Of a stretch of 29,282 nucleotides of DNA, positions 21,450-29,077 are shown in pieces. The stretch's first letter is position 1; every line of letters begins with the position of its first letter. The notes below the pieces were generated by a model. It searched no databases and had not been told where the DNA came from. It saw only the letters and a program-made list of their open reading frames with translations. Source of the stretch: SIG440 sp045648205 (lineage in GTDB: Bacteria > Bacillota > Clostridia > Monoglobales > Monoglobaceae); assembly GCA_045648205.1 (NCBI GenBank), contig JAZRNM010000010.1:1-29282 (forward strand), given 5' to 3'. Both the position numbers and the translations under genes were made by a program.

Positions 21450-23732
21450 ATGAACGAAGAAACAATGACCGGCTTAGATTTGAAAATAAGCGAGGTTGCT
21501 GCCAGAATCAAGGAGCTCAGACACATCAGTGGACTTTCCATGGAGACAATGGCAAAGCTTACAGGTGTCAGCCGTGAAGAATATGCTGCTTGTGAAGAAG
21601 GAACTCACGATTTGAGCTTCGCTTTTATTTATCGTTGCGCACTTGCTTTCAAGGTTGGCGTTACTGATATTATTGAAGGTGTCAGCTCAACGCTCAGGTC
21701 TTATATCGTGACAAGAAAGGGCGAGGGAAAGAAAATTGAAGAGGCGAATGGCCTGGTTTATTACAACCTGGCATCAGCTTTCAAAAACAGAGTTTCAGAG
21801 CCTTTGTTTGTTCAATGTGCTTATGATGCGGAAGCGGAACAGAGGGACATTGAGCTCACAACTCATGTGGGTCAGGAGCTTGATATTGTGGTTTCGGGTG
21901 CTCTCAAGGTTCAGATGGGCTCACACTTTGAGGTTCTTCATGCAGGGGACACCATATACTTCGACAGTTCAACTCCTCACGGAATGATTGCGGTTGAAGG
22001 TCAGGATGCCACATTTTATGCAATAGTGCTTAATGGTACGGAGACAGAGCAGGCTGAAAAGGCGGTTATGAAGTCAAACTACAAGCCCCATCGGGAATAC
22101 AAGAGAGTTTATCACGACTTCATTGACACGGTTGAGGATGAAAACGGCTCACTTGTTTCTATTGATTTTAAGAATGAGGACAAGTTTAATTTTGCATTTG
22201 ATGTAATTGATGAGATTGCAAGACGCAAGCCGGACAAGCTGGCAATGCTTCATATTTCGAAAGACCATCAGGAAAGAAGATTCACCTTCACAGACTTTAT
22301 GAAGGAGTCGGCACGCTGCGCCAATTACTTTGAGTCCCTGGGCATCAAAAAGGGCAGCAAGGTTATGCTGGTTCTGAAAAGACATTATCAGTTCTGGATT
22401 GCAATACTGGCTCTCCACAAGATTGGTGCTGTGGCAATTCCTGCCACCAACCTTTTGCAGGAGCACGACTATGAATATCGCTATAATGCAGCGGGCATAG
22501 ATGCTGTTTTGTGCAGTGCTGATGGGGATATTGCTCATCAGGCTGAAAACGGTGCAAAAAATGCAGTGCAGCTCAAGGAAAAGATTATTGTTGGCGGAAA
22601 AAGAGACGGTTGGAGATGCTTTGATGAGGAATATATCAAGTTCCCCGATGTTTATGAGAGAAAGGCTGATTCACCTTGCGGTGAAGATGATATGTTGATG
22701 TATTTCACTTCGGGAACAACGGGAAATCCCAAAATGGCACTGCACAGCTACAAATATCCCCTCGGTCACTTCCACACGGCGAATTATTGGCATTGCGTGG
22801 ACCCCGAAGGATTGCATCTCACTATTTCGGATACGGGCTGGGCAAAAGCTGCCTGGGGAAAGATTTACGGACAATGGCTCTGTGAAGCGGCTCTCTTTGT
22901 TTATGACTTTGACAAGTTTGATGCGGCGGATATCTTGCCTATGTTTGAGAAATACAAAATCACCACCTTCTGTGCACCGCCCACGATGTACAGAATGATG
23001 ATGAAAGAGGATATTTCAAAGTATGATATGTCTTCGGTTCAGCATGCAAACACAGCAGGTGAGGCACTTAATCCTGAAGTATTCAAACAGATTGAAAAGC
23101 TGACAGGGCTTAAGATTATGGAGGGCTTTGGTCAGACAGAAACCACTTGCCTTATCGGAAATCTTTATGGCAAAGAATACAAACTGGGGGCGATGGGTAA
23201 ACCTGTTCCGCTTTATGATGTTGACATTGTTGACCCTGACGGAAACAGCGTTGGCGTTGGTGAAAACGGTGAAATCGTAATCAGAACTTCTGGACGTGTT
23301 CCCTGCGGTTTGTTCAAGGGATATTACCGTGACGAGGAAAAAACTGCGGAGGTTTGGCACGACGGTCTTTATCACACAGGTGATGTTGCATACAAGGACG
23401 AAGATGGATTCTATTTCTATGTGAGCCGAATTGATGATGTTATCAAGTCTTCTGGATACAGAATCGGACCATTTGAAATTGAAAGTGTTATTATGGAGCT
23501 TCCCTATGTTCTTGAATGCGGAGTTTCGGCAGAGCCTGATGACGTGAGAGGACAGGTGGTTAAAGCCAGCATTGTTCTCACAAAGGACACGGCTCCCAGC
23601 GAAGAACTGAAAAAGGAAATCCAGAACTATGTCAAGGAGCACACTGCTCCCTATAAATACCCGAGAATTGTGGTGTTCCGTGATGAGCTTCCAAAGACAA
23701 CAAGCGGAAAGATTATAAGAGCAAAACTGTAA
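21450..23732 (+). CDS. XRE-cupin-AMP-dependent acyl-CoA synthetase fusion protein
   Basis: A 760-residue three-part protein. Residues about 10-77 are an XRE helix-turn-helix (IKELRHISGLSMETMAKLTGVSREEYAACEEG). About 115-196 is a cupin (GQELDIVVSGALKVQMG, then LHAGDTIYFDSSTPHGM). About 245-760 is an adenylate-forming ligase: P-loop motif YFTSGTTGNPK (418-428), a GEALNP and GFGQTET region, YHTGDVAYKDEDG, and the C-terminal catalytic Lys754 in PKTTSGK. The ligase resembles medium-chain or aryl acyl-CoA synthetases, so it probably activates a carboxylic acid via acyl-AMP. The ATG at 21450 follows AAAGGAG. Expression is under the T-box leader just upstream, implying response to one uncharged tRNA. 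The substrate may be an amino-acid-derived acid, which is inference. Confidence 0.9.
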   Translation: MNEETMTGLDLKISEVAARIKELRHISGLSMETMAKLTGVSREEYAACEEGTHDLSFAFIYRCALAFKVGVTDIIEGVSSTLRSYIVTRKGEGKKIEEANGLVYYNLASAFKNRVSEPLFVQCAYDAEAEQRDIELTTHVGQELDIVVSGALKVQMGSHFEVLHAGDTIYFDSSTPHGMIAVEGQDATFYAIVLNGTETEQAEKAVMKSNYKPHREYKRVYHDFIDTVEDENGSLVSIDFKNEDKFNFAFDVIDEIARRKPDKLAMLHISKDHQERRFTFTDFMKESARCANYFESLGIKKGSKVMLVLKRHYQFWIAILALHKIGAVAIPATNLLQEHDYEYRYNAAGIDAVLCSADGDIAHQAENGAKNAVQLKEKIIVGGKRDGWRCFDEEYIKFPDVYERKADSPCGEDDMLMYFTSGTTGNPKMALHSYKYPLGHFHTANYWHCVDPEGLHLTISDTGWAKAAWGKIYGQWLCEAALFVYDFDKFDAADILPMFEKYKITTFCAPPTMYRMMMKEDISKYDMSSVQHANTAGEALNPEVFKQIEKLTGLKIMEGFGQTETTCLIGNLYGKEYKLGAMGKPVPLYDVDIVDPDGNSVGVGENGEIVIRTSGRVPCGLFKGYYRDEEKTAEVWHDGLYHTGDVAYKDEDGFYFYVSRIDDVIKSSGYRIGPFEIESVIMELPYVLECGVSAEPDDVRGQVVKASIVLTKDTAPSEELKKEIQNYVKEHTAPYKYPRIVVFRDELPKTTSGKIIRAKL

Positions 23733-23742
23733 ATTGCAAAAC

Positions 23743-23774
23743 AAAAAGTCGCTGTAAAAATACAGCGACTTTTT
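23743..23774. terminator. Bidirectional terminator after the AMP-ligase gene
   Basis: AAAAAGTCGCTGTA (23743-23756) pairs perfectly with TACAGCGACTTTTT (23761-23774) around AAAA. It serves this gene and the convergent AI-2E family gene. Confidence 0.92.
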
Positions 23775-23786
23775 ATGTGTAAATTT

Positions 23787-24872
23787 TTAGTCCTTCCAAA
23801 GTTTGATTTTGCCGTTTTTGTGGAGACCGATTAATATGGTGGTCAGGATGGGAAGTAAAATCATTCCGAAAAGTCCCATCCAAAGGTAACCAAGGTAAAT
23901 TGCAAGGAGTGAAACCACGGGCCTTAGACCAAGCTGGTCGCCGACAATTTTGGGTTCACTGAAGTTCCTTACCGTAAGAATAACAAGGTAGAGAACAATC
24001 AGACCGATGCCCAGGAAGTAGTTTTGTGATATAAGTGAGAATACGGCCCAGGGGAGCAAGATTCCGCCTGTACCAAGAATGGGGAAAATATCGGCGAAGG
24101 CAATTATTGCCGCAAGGCCGATAGCATTTTTAACCTTCAGAATGGAAAGTCCCACAGAAAGCTCGGTGAAGGTCAAAACCCAGATTATCAGATATGCTCT
24201 GAGATAACGGACAACTGTTTTTCCGAGGTGTTCCTTTGCATCATCCGCAAAAACCGCAATTTTTGGTGGCAATTGCTTTTTTATAAAGCTTGAAATACTT
24301 GCGTAGTCAATGCTGATGAAGACAGATGCCAAAATGGTGAAAACAAAAGAAATAAAGAAGAATGGCAATTTTGCTGTGGTGTTTGCAAGGGCTTTTCCCG
24401 TTGTGGCAGATATGTTGATGATGAAGTCTCTCAGGTTGTCAACCACGCTTTCAAGCATTGTGTATATTTGATTGAGAGCTTCGGGAGATATGCTTGATGT
24501 CAACCAGTTTACGGTTTCGTTCAGGTTTGTGAGGAGCGGTGCGATGCTTTCGTCATAATATGCGGGAAGGTTTGAAACCAAATCACGGATTGAATTGAAA
24601 ATCTTTGCACCAACGCTCCAGATAATCAAAACCAGAATTGCATATTCAATCAGCAGAAACACCACTGCACAGAATTTTTGGTTTATCTTTATTTTTTTGC
24701 AGATTGCCTTGACAGGGGCGTTAACAGAAACTGCAATAACAAAGCCGACAATAAATGGAATCAGCCATTTCGCAACATATTTGAAGCACAGAAAAACAAG
24801 CACTGCAATCAACGCTATGTAGAGTGTGTTGATGATGAATTCCTTGCGCCTTTCCAATCTTTCGTTTTGCAT
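23787..24872 (-). CDS. AI-2E/PerM family membrane transporter
   Basis: A 361-residue integral membrane protein of the AI-2E family exporter (PerM/YdiK, UPF0118) group, with about seven to eight membrane segments. Family features are the early LIPFIVGFVIAVSVNAPVKAI, the long soluble helical insert (about 90-160), KLPFFFISFVFTILASVFISIDY, the C-terminal IIAFADIFPILGTGGILLPWAVFSLI and the conserved RNFSEPKIVGDQLGLRPVVSLLAIYLGY. Members export autoinducer-2, indole-like compounds or ions; the cargo here is unknown. The ATG at 24872 is preceded by AAAGGA, 10 nt upstream. The gene stands alone with its own promoter and a shared terminator. Confidence 0.9.
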   Translation of the reverse strand: MQNERLERRKEFIINTLYIALIAVLVFLCFKYVAKWLIPFIVGFVIAVSVNAPVKAICKKIKINQKFCAVVFLLIEYAILVLIIWSVGAKIFNSIRDLVSNLPAYYDESIAPLLTNLNETVNWLTSSISPEALNQIYTMLESVVDNLRDFIINISATTGKALANTTAKLPFFFISFVFTILASVFISIDYASISSFIKKQLPPKIAVFADDAKEHLGKTVVRYLRAYLIIWVLTFTELSVGLSILKVKNAIGLAAIIAFADIFPILGTGGILLPWAVFSLISQNYFLGIGLIVLYLVILTVRNFSEPKIVGDQLGLRPVVSLLAIYLGYLWMGLFGMILLPILTTILIGLHKNGKIKLWKD

Positions 24873-24909
24873 TTTTTCCGCATCCTTTCGGCAATGTGAA
24901 TATATACGA

Positions 24910-24938
24910 ATTATCTCACAAAAAGCTATCTTTGTCAA
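24910..24938 (-). promoter_or_regulatory. Sigma-A promoter of the AI-2E family gene
   Basis: On the minus strand TTGACA (24933-24938), a 17-nt spacer and GATAAT (24910-24915), with TGA as an extended -10. Confidence 0.78.
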
Positions 24939-24986
24939 GGATGTGAGAAATATCATTTTTTCGCCATTAAAATTTGATTTTAGTAC

Positions 24987-25015
24987 TTGAATAGTTAGGA
25001 GAACTATGGTATAAT
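24987..25015 (+). promoter_or_regulatory. Sigma-A promoter of the pyrH-region operon
   Basis: TTGAAT (24987-24992), a 17-nt spacer and TATAAT (25010-25015), with a TGG extended -10. No terminator is visible between the 25051 gene and pyrH, so it may drive the whole cluster. Confidence 0.8.
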
Positions 25016-25050
25016 TTTATACAAATAAACTGCGAAAAGGAGTTTTTGCT

Positions 25051-25539
25051 ATGAGCAGCAAAACGCATATATCAAACAGGACAAAGAAGATACTTATTGG
25101 AACGGGTATCACCTTTGGAACAATTCTTGCTTTTCTGATTTCGTTTTTTCTGGCATTTTCTCTGATTGTCAATCCCATAGCTTTCGGCTCTTTCGGCAAT
25201 GATGAGGTTATGGAAGAGAATGAGGAACTGAAGGAACAAGTCAAAACTCTGGAGGATGAGGTGGAACTTCTTAACACCACGGTGGATAAGTATAAGTATT
25301 CTGCAAGTGCTCCTGCGCCCGTTTCTTCAACACCTGAGGCGACCGCTCCTGCACAGACAACAAGTCCTTCTCAGCCACAGAAAACCGAGACAGAGCAGCC
25401 TGAAACAAACCAGACTCCTGAAACTGACAGCGGTGCTATGGAAGAGAATGATTTCGCTCCGGAGACTGTTACAACTCCCGAAGGCGGAATTGAGCCTGAG
25501 GTGGAACCGGATATTACGGTTATAGATATTACGGAATAA
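25051..25539 (+). CDS. Membrane-anchored coiled-coil protein with acidic disordered tail
   Basis: A 162-residue protein I do not recognise. A basic N-terminus (NRTKK) precedes one membrane segment (about 14-42). A short coiled coil follows (about 52-78, EENEELKEQVKTLEDEVELLNTTV), then a long Pro/Thr/Glu-rich, probably disordered tail with many Pro-Ala, Thr-Pro and Glu-Pro pairs. The layout resembles small FtsL/FtsB/DivIC-like or wall-spanning proteins, but no family motif is seen. Topology suggests the tail is outside the cell, where it could cross the wall. AAAGGAG lies before the ATG. The gene starts a transcription unit and precedes pyrH by 37 nt without a terminator. Confidence 0.8.
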   Translation: MSSKTHISNRTKKILIGTGITFGTILAFLISFFLAFSLIVNPIAFGSFGNDEVMEENEELKEQVKTLEDEVELLNTTVDKYKYSASAPAPVSSTPEATAPAQTTSPSQPQKTETEQPETNQTPETDSGAMEENDFAPETVTTPEGGIEPEVEPDITVIDITE

Positions 25540-25576
25540 AATTTGGCTTTAATAAATATTTTGGAGGTATATACCA

Positions 25577-26281
25577 ATGTCAATAAAGTACAAAAGAGTA
25601 ATGCTCAAAGTAAGCGGTGAAGCACTTGCCGGAGAAAAGGGATTCGGTCTTGACAGCGCCACTGTGACCACTATTGCCGAAAAAGTTAAAGAATGCTCCG
25701 AAATGGGTTGCGAAATTGCCATTGTTGTTGGTGGCGGAAACTTCTGGCGCGGCAGAACAGGTGAGGGCATGGACAGAAGCCGTGCTGACCATATGGGAAT
25801 GCTTGCAACTGTTATCAATTCACTGGCACTTCTTGACGCCCTTGAACAGCAAGGTGTTCAGGCAAGGGTTCAGACCGCAATTGAGATGAGACAGATTGCA
25901 GAACCATATATAAGACTCAAGGCAATGCGCCATCTTGACAAGGGCAGAGTTGTTATCTTTGCCTGCGGAACAGGAAACCCATTCTTCTCAACAGATACAA
26001 CTGCGGCACTTCGTGCGGCAGAAATTGATGCGGAAATAATTCTTCTTGCAAAGAAGGTTGATGCGGTTTATGACAGTGACCCCAACCTCAACCCCAATGC
26101 CCAGAAGTTTGAAGAGCTCAGCTACATTGATGTTCTCAACCGTGGACTTGGTGTTATGGATTCCACTGCTACTTCACTTTGTATGGACAATAACATTCCC
26201 ATTCTGGTGTTTGGTCTTGATGACCCTGAAAACATCAAGAGAGCAATCAAAGGTGAGAAAATCGGAACTATCGTGAAATAA
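25577..26281 (+). CDS. pyrH: Uridylate kinase (UMP kinase)
   Basis: A 234-residue UMP kinase of the amino-acid-kinase fold, converting UMP to UDP in pyrimidine nucleotide synthesis. It shows RVMLKVSGEALAG at the N-terminus, IVVGGGNFWRGRTGEGMDRSRADHMGMLATVIN, IFACGTGNPFFSTDTTAALRAAEI and LLAKKVDAVYDSDPN, all diagnostic, and the C-terminal FGLDDPENIKRAI. The ATG at 25577 has GGAGG (25563-25567) 9 nt upstream. frr follows after 30 nt, the conserved bacterial order. Confidence 0.97.
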   Translation: MSIKYKRVMLKVSGEALAGEKGFGLDSATVTTIAEKVKECSEMGCEIAIVVGGGNFWRGRTGEGMDRSRADHMGMLATVINSLALLDALEQQGVQARVQTAIEMRQIAEPYIRLKAMRHLDKGRVVIFACGTGNPFFSTDTTAALRAAEIDAEIILLAKKVDAVYDSDPNLNPNAQKFEELSYIDVLNRGLGVMDSTATSLCMDNNIPILVFGLDDPENIKRAIKGEKIGTIVK

Positions 26282-26311
26282 AAAAATAAATTCGAAAGGT
26301 TGTTGAAATCT

Positions 26312-26854
26312 ATGAAAAATGCAGAAAGCAAAATGGATAAAGCCATAAATGTACTTAAAACAGACCTTGCTGCAATCAGAGCAGGTCGTGCAAACCCCGC
26401 AATTCTTGACAAGGTTACTGTTGAATATTATGGAGTGCCCACTCCCATCCAGCAGGTGGGAACAGTTGCTGTTCCTGAACCGAGAACCATCACAATTCAG
26501 CCCTGGGATGCTTCAATCCTTGGCGAAATTGAAAAGGCAATCCTCAAGTCTGATGTGGGAATAACACCAAGCAATGACGGAAAGACAATCCGTCTCAACT
26601 TCCCCCCTCTCACAGAGGAAAGAAGAAAAGAGCTTGTGAAGGGAATTTCAAAACGTGGCGAAGACTGCAAGGTTGCAGTACGCAATGTTCGTCGTGATGC
26701 TCTTGAAGGTTTCAAGAAGCAGAAGAAAGACGGGGAAATCACAGAAGACGACCTCAAGAATCTTGAAACACAGATTCAGAAGCTCACCGACAAGTTTGTG
26801 GGAATTATTGATTCTGTTATAAGCGACAAAGAAAAGGAAATATTAGAGGTATAG
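26312..26854 (+). CDS. frr: Ribosome recycling factor
   Basis: A 180-residue RRF, which with EF-G splits the post-termination ribosome. The N-terminal helix (ESKMDKAINVLKTDLAAIRAGRANPAILD) is followed by VEYYGVPTPIQQVGTVAVPEPRTITIQPWD and the C-terminal helices with VRNVRRDALEGFKKQKKDGEITEDDLKNLE. These are family hallmarks and the length is normal to slightly short. I took ATG 26312; the only visible site, GAAAGG (26294-26299), is 12 nt away, so a nearby TTG (26303) is a possible alternative. It sits between pyrH and uppS. Confidence 0.95.
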   Translation: MKNAESKMDKAINVLKTDLAAIRAGRANPAILDKVTVEYYGVPTPIQQVGTVAVPEPRTITIQPWDASILGEIEKAILKSDVGITPSNDGKTIRLNFPPLTEERRKELVKGISKRGEDCKVAVRNVRRDALEGFKKQKKDGEITEDDLKNLETQIQKLTDKFVGIIDSVISDKEKEILEV

Positions 26855-26860
26855 GGCTTT

Positions 26861-27601
26861 ATGTTTTTCAGAAAAGCACATAAAAAAGAGGAGCTCGACC
26901 TTCAGAATATCCCAAAGCATATCGGCATCATTATGGACGGCAATGGCAGATGGGCTACAAAACGCGGACTTCCCAGAAGTGCGGGACATCGTGCAGGGGC
27001 TGAAACCCTCAAAAAGATTGTTGTTTATTGTGACAAAATTGGCGTGAAGTGCGTTACTGCATATGCCTTTTCAACCGAGAACTGGAACCGCCCCAAGGCG
27101 GAGGTTGACGCGCTTATGGATTTGCTCTACAAATACCTTCAGCAGGTTGAAGAACAGTTCGGCGGAACAAATGTTATCTTGCGTGTTATCGGTGACAGAA
27201 CAGCATTGTCTGACAAGATAAATGCGGCGATTGATTATGCCGAAGCCTACACCTCAAAGAATACAGGACTCGTTCTCAATGTGGCGCTTAACTATGGCGG
27301 AAGAGCAGAGATAACCGATGCCGCAAAGGCGCTTGCTGAGAAAATTGCCCAGGGCAAGAGAACGCTGAGAGATGTTTCTGAAAAGGATTTGAATGAGCTT
27401 ATGTATACCCGGGGCCTTCCCGAGGTTGATTTGATTATCAGACCAAGCGGTGAATGCCGGCTTTCAAACTTCCTTTTGTGGCAGGCGGCATATGCTGAAT
27501 TCTGGTTCAGCAACATCAACTGGCCGGATTTTTCGGAAAATGATATGCGTCAGGCTATTTTGGATTATCAGAAGAGAAACAGACGTTTCGGTAAAATATA
27601 A
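26861..27601 (+). CDS. uppS: Isoprenyl transferase (undecaprenyl diphosphate synthase)
   Basis: A 246-residue cis-prenyltransferase making the undecaprenyl lipid carrier for peptidoglycan and teichoic acid synthesis. The catalytic Asp26 lies in HIGIIMDGNGRWA, followed by RSAGHRAGAE and TAYAFSTENW. The C-terminal LIIRPSGECRLSNFLLWQAAYAEFWF and WPDF match the family closely, although the usual RTSGE is RPSGE here. The gene starts 6 nt after frr, with AGAGGT overlapping the end of frr, and is followed by a hairpin and then cdsA. Confidence 0.96.
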   Translation: MFFRKAHKKEELDLQNIPKHIGIIMDGNGRWATKRGLPRSAGHRAGAETLKKIVVYCDKIGVKCVTAYAFSTENWNRPKAEVDALMDLLYKYLQQVEEQFGGTNVILRVIGDRTALSDKINAAIDYAEAYTSKNTGLVLNVALNYGGRAEITDAAKALAEKIAQGKRTLRDVSEKDLNELMYTRGLPEVDLIIRPSGECRLSNFLLWQAAYAEFWFSNINWPDFSENDMRQAILDYQKRNRRFGKI

Positions 27602-27610
27602 AAATTTATT

Positions 27611-27638
27611 CAGACGGATTTCATATCCGTCTGATTTT
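27611..27638 (+). terminator. Hairpin between uppS and cdsA, weak terminator
   Basis: CAGACGGAT (27611-27619) pairs perfectly with ATCCGTCTG (27625-27633) around TTCAT, followed by only ATTTTG. It probably reduces rather than ends transcription into cdsA, which follows after about 20 nt. Confidence 0.6.
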
Positions 27639-27655
27639 GCAAAGGATGAATTTAA

Positions 27656-28456
27656 ATGAAAACAAGAATACTTACGGCACTTGTGCTGATACCGCTTTTG
27701 GTTGCGGTTCTGCTTTCCAATGTTTATGTGATTTCGGCAGCGGTTACTGTGGTTTCTGTTATGGGACTTTTTGAGTTCTATAAGGCAACGGGGCTGAAAA
27801 AGCATAAGGCACTTTGTGTGGTTGGGTATATTGCGGCAGTGTTGCTTTGCCTCAGGACATACATCCCTGTGCAGCTGTATATGCTGCTTTTCTATATTGG
27901 GTTGGTTTTAGTCTTTGGAATAATGCTCAAATGTCACAAAAGTGTCAGCGTAACAGATTCAGGGCTTTTGTGTTTTAGCCTTGCTTACATTCCGTTTTTG
28001 CTGTCCACATTAATTGACATTAAAGGCTTGCAAAATGGAACAATTCTTTTGTGGATTGTGTTTATTGGAGCTTTTGCCACCGACACTTTTGCATATTTCA
28101 CAGGTGTCTTTTTCGGAAAACACAAGCTTTGTCCCGAAATAAGCCCCAAAAAGACAATCGAGGGGTCTGTGGGCGGAACTGTTGGTTGCATTGTGCTTAT
28201 GCTCCTTTATGGACTTTTGATTGAAAAGGTATTTGATATGGATATTAATTATATCAAGCTTGGAATTTTGGGTATTATTATATCACCCATTTCTCAGATT
28301 GGTGACCTGACAGCATCAATTATCAAGAGAAAGTTTGGCGTTAAGGATTACGGAAGTCTGTTCCCCGGTCACGGCGGAATTCTGGACCGTCTTGACAGCG
28401 TTATTATGGTTGCTCCACTGGTTTATATTTATCTTAATATGGTAGGTATCGGGTAA
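27656..28456 (+). CDS. cdsA: Phosphatidate cytidylyltransferase
   Basis: A 266-residue membrane enzyme with about eight hydrophobic segments that makes CDP-diacylglycerol from phosphatidate and CTP, the branch point of phospholipid synthesis. The family signature is complete near the C-terminus: S-I-I-K-R, K-D-Y-G-S-L-F-P-G-H-G-G-I-L-D-R-L-D. The upstream ISPKKTIEGSVGGTVG and GAFATDTFAYFTG are also typical. AAAGGA precedes the ATG. It follows uppS, as in most Firmicutes, but here an unknown membrane-protein gene and a repeat separate it from dxr. Confidence 0.96.
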   Translation: MKTRILTALVLIPLLVAVLLSNVYVISAAVTVVSVMGLFEFYKATGLKKHKALCVVGYIAAVLLCLRTYIPVQLYMLLFYIGLVLVFGIMLKCHKSVSVTDSGLLCFSLAYIPFLLSTLIDIKGLQNGTILLWIVFIGAFATDTFAYFTGVFFGKHKLCPEISPKKTIEGSVGGTVGCIVLMLLYGLLIEKVFDMDINYIKLGILGIIISPISQIGDLTASIIKRKFGVKDYGSLFPGHGGILDRLDSVIMVAPLVYIYLNMVGIG

Positions 28457-28460
28457 TATG

Positions 28461-28510
28461 CCCTCCTTGTGTAAAGGAGGGAGGGCCGCCGAAGGTGGCG
28501 GGAGGATTGT
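28461..28510 (+). repeat. Dispersed two-hairpin intergenic repeat
   Basis: CCCTCCTT (28461-28468) pairs with AAGGAGGG (28474-28481) around GTGTA. A second hairpin, GCCGCC (28485-28490) / GGTGGC (28494-28499), and GGGAGGATTGT follow. This layout (CCTCC, TTGTGTAAAGG, variable GC-rich hairpin, GGAGGATTG) is one I recognise from abundant dispersed repeats between genes in gut Clostridia. Only one copy is in this window, so the repeat status rests on prior knowledge. Confidence 0.65.
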
Positions 28511-28564
28511 GAAATAATAATTTCCGTACCGGCACATTTGATTTTGATTAAAACGGTGATGACA

Positions 28565-29053
28565 ATGATTTATGATATATACAGCAAATTGGCAAAGAGG
28601 AATGTCCGTAACTATCTTGTTTTGGCGTTGTGGGGCTTGGTGCTTAGTATCTTTATACTTAAAAAGGTGTTAGGCTGGCATCTTAGTACATTAGGGTATG
28701 TATATCCAACTTATTTGCTTTTTATGATAATTGAATTAATGGCAGCGGTGTTGGAGTACTTTGTTTTGCTGCGGTTGCTGAGGGTTAGGGTGACATTTGC
28801 GCAAGTACATAATTGGACGGCTGTAATTATGATTGCGGAAACAATATTGAGCGGACTCATATCAATGCTCTTTTATCATTATGAATTTGTATGGCGTGCT
28901 ATTGGGACAATTATTGGGGTAATAGCAGTTTTTTGTATTGTATATGTACTTGACAAAATATATGCTATGACTCGTAAACAAAAAATTACCTTTGTAGCTC
29001 TAAGTTTAATCCTGGACATTACAGGCAGGATTTTGGCTGCAGTATTCAGATAA
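28565..29053 (+). CDS. Unknown small integral membrane protein
   Basis: A 162-residue hydrophobic protein with about five membrane segments that I do not recognise. Segments lie near residues 15-35 (YLVLALWGLVLSIFIL), 45-70, 80-100 and 108-130 (GTIIGVIAVFCIVYVL), with a final C-terminal stretch near ILDITGRILAAVF; loops are basic. The layout recalls small multi-pass proteins of hypothetical families, with no catalytic motif visible. Start: ATG 28565, 6 nt after GGTG; earlier in-frame starts lie within or before that site. The base composition looks more AT-rich than the flanking genes. It sits directly after a dispersed repeat and breaks the usual cdsA-dxr order, consistent with a later insertion. 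Confidence 0.7.
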   Translation: MIYDIYSKLAKRNVRNYLVLALWGLVLSIFILKKVLGWHLSTLGYVYPTYLLFMIIELMAAVLEYFVLLRLLRVRVTFAQVHNWTAVIMIAETILSGLISMLFYHYEFVWRAIGTIIGVIAVFCIVYVLDKIYAMTRKQKITFVALSLILDITGRILAAVFR

Positions 29054-29077
29054 AAGGATAGCCGAAAGGAAAAATAT

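Noticed and set aside
23016..23744. 242-residue minus-strand ORF
   Set aside because: It is antisense to the conserved C-terminal half of the AMP ligase, is rich in unlikely Cys/His/Asn composition, and ends within the terminator region.
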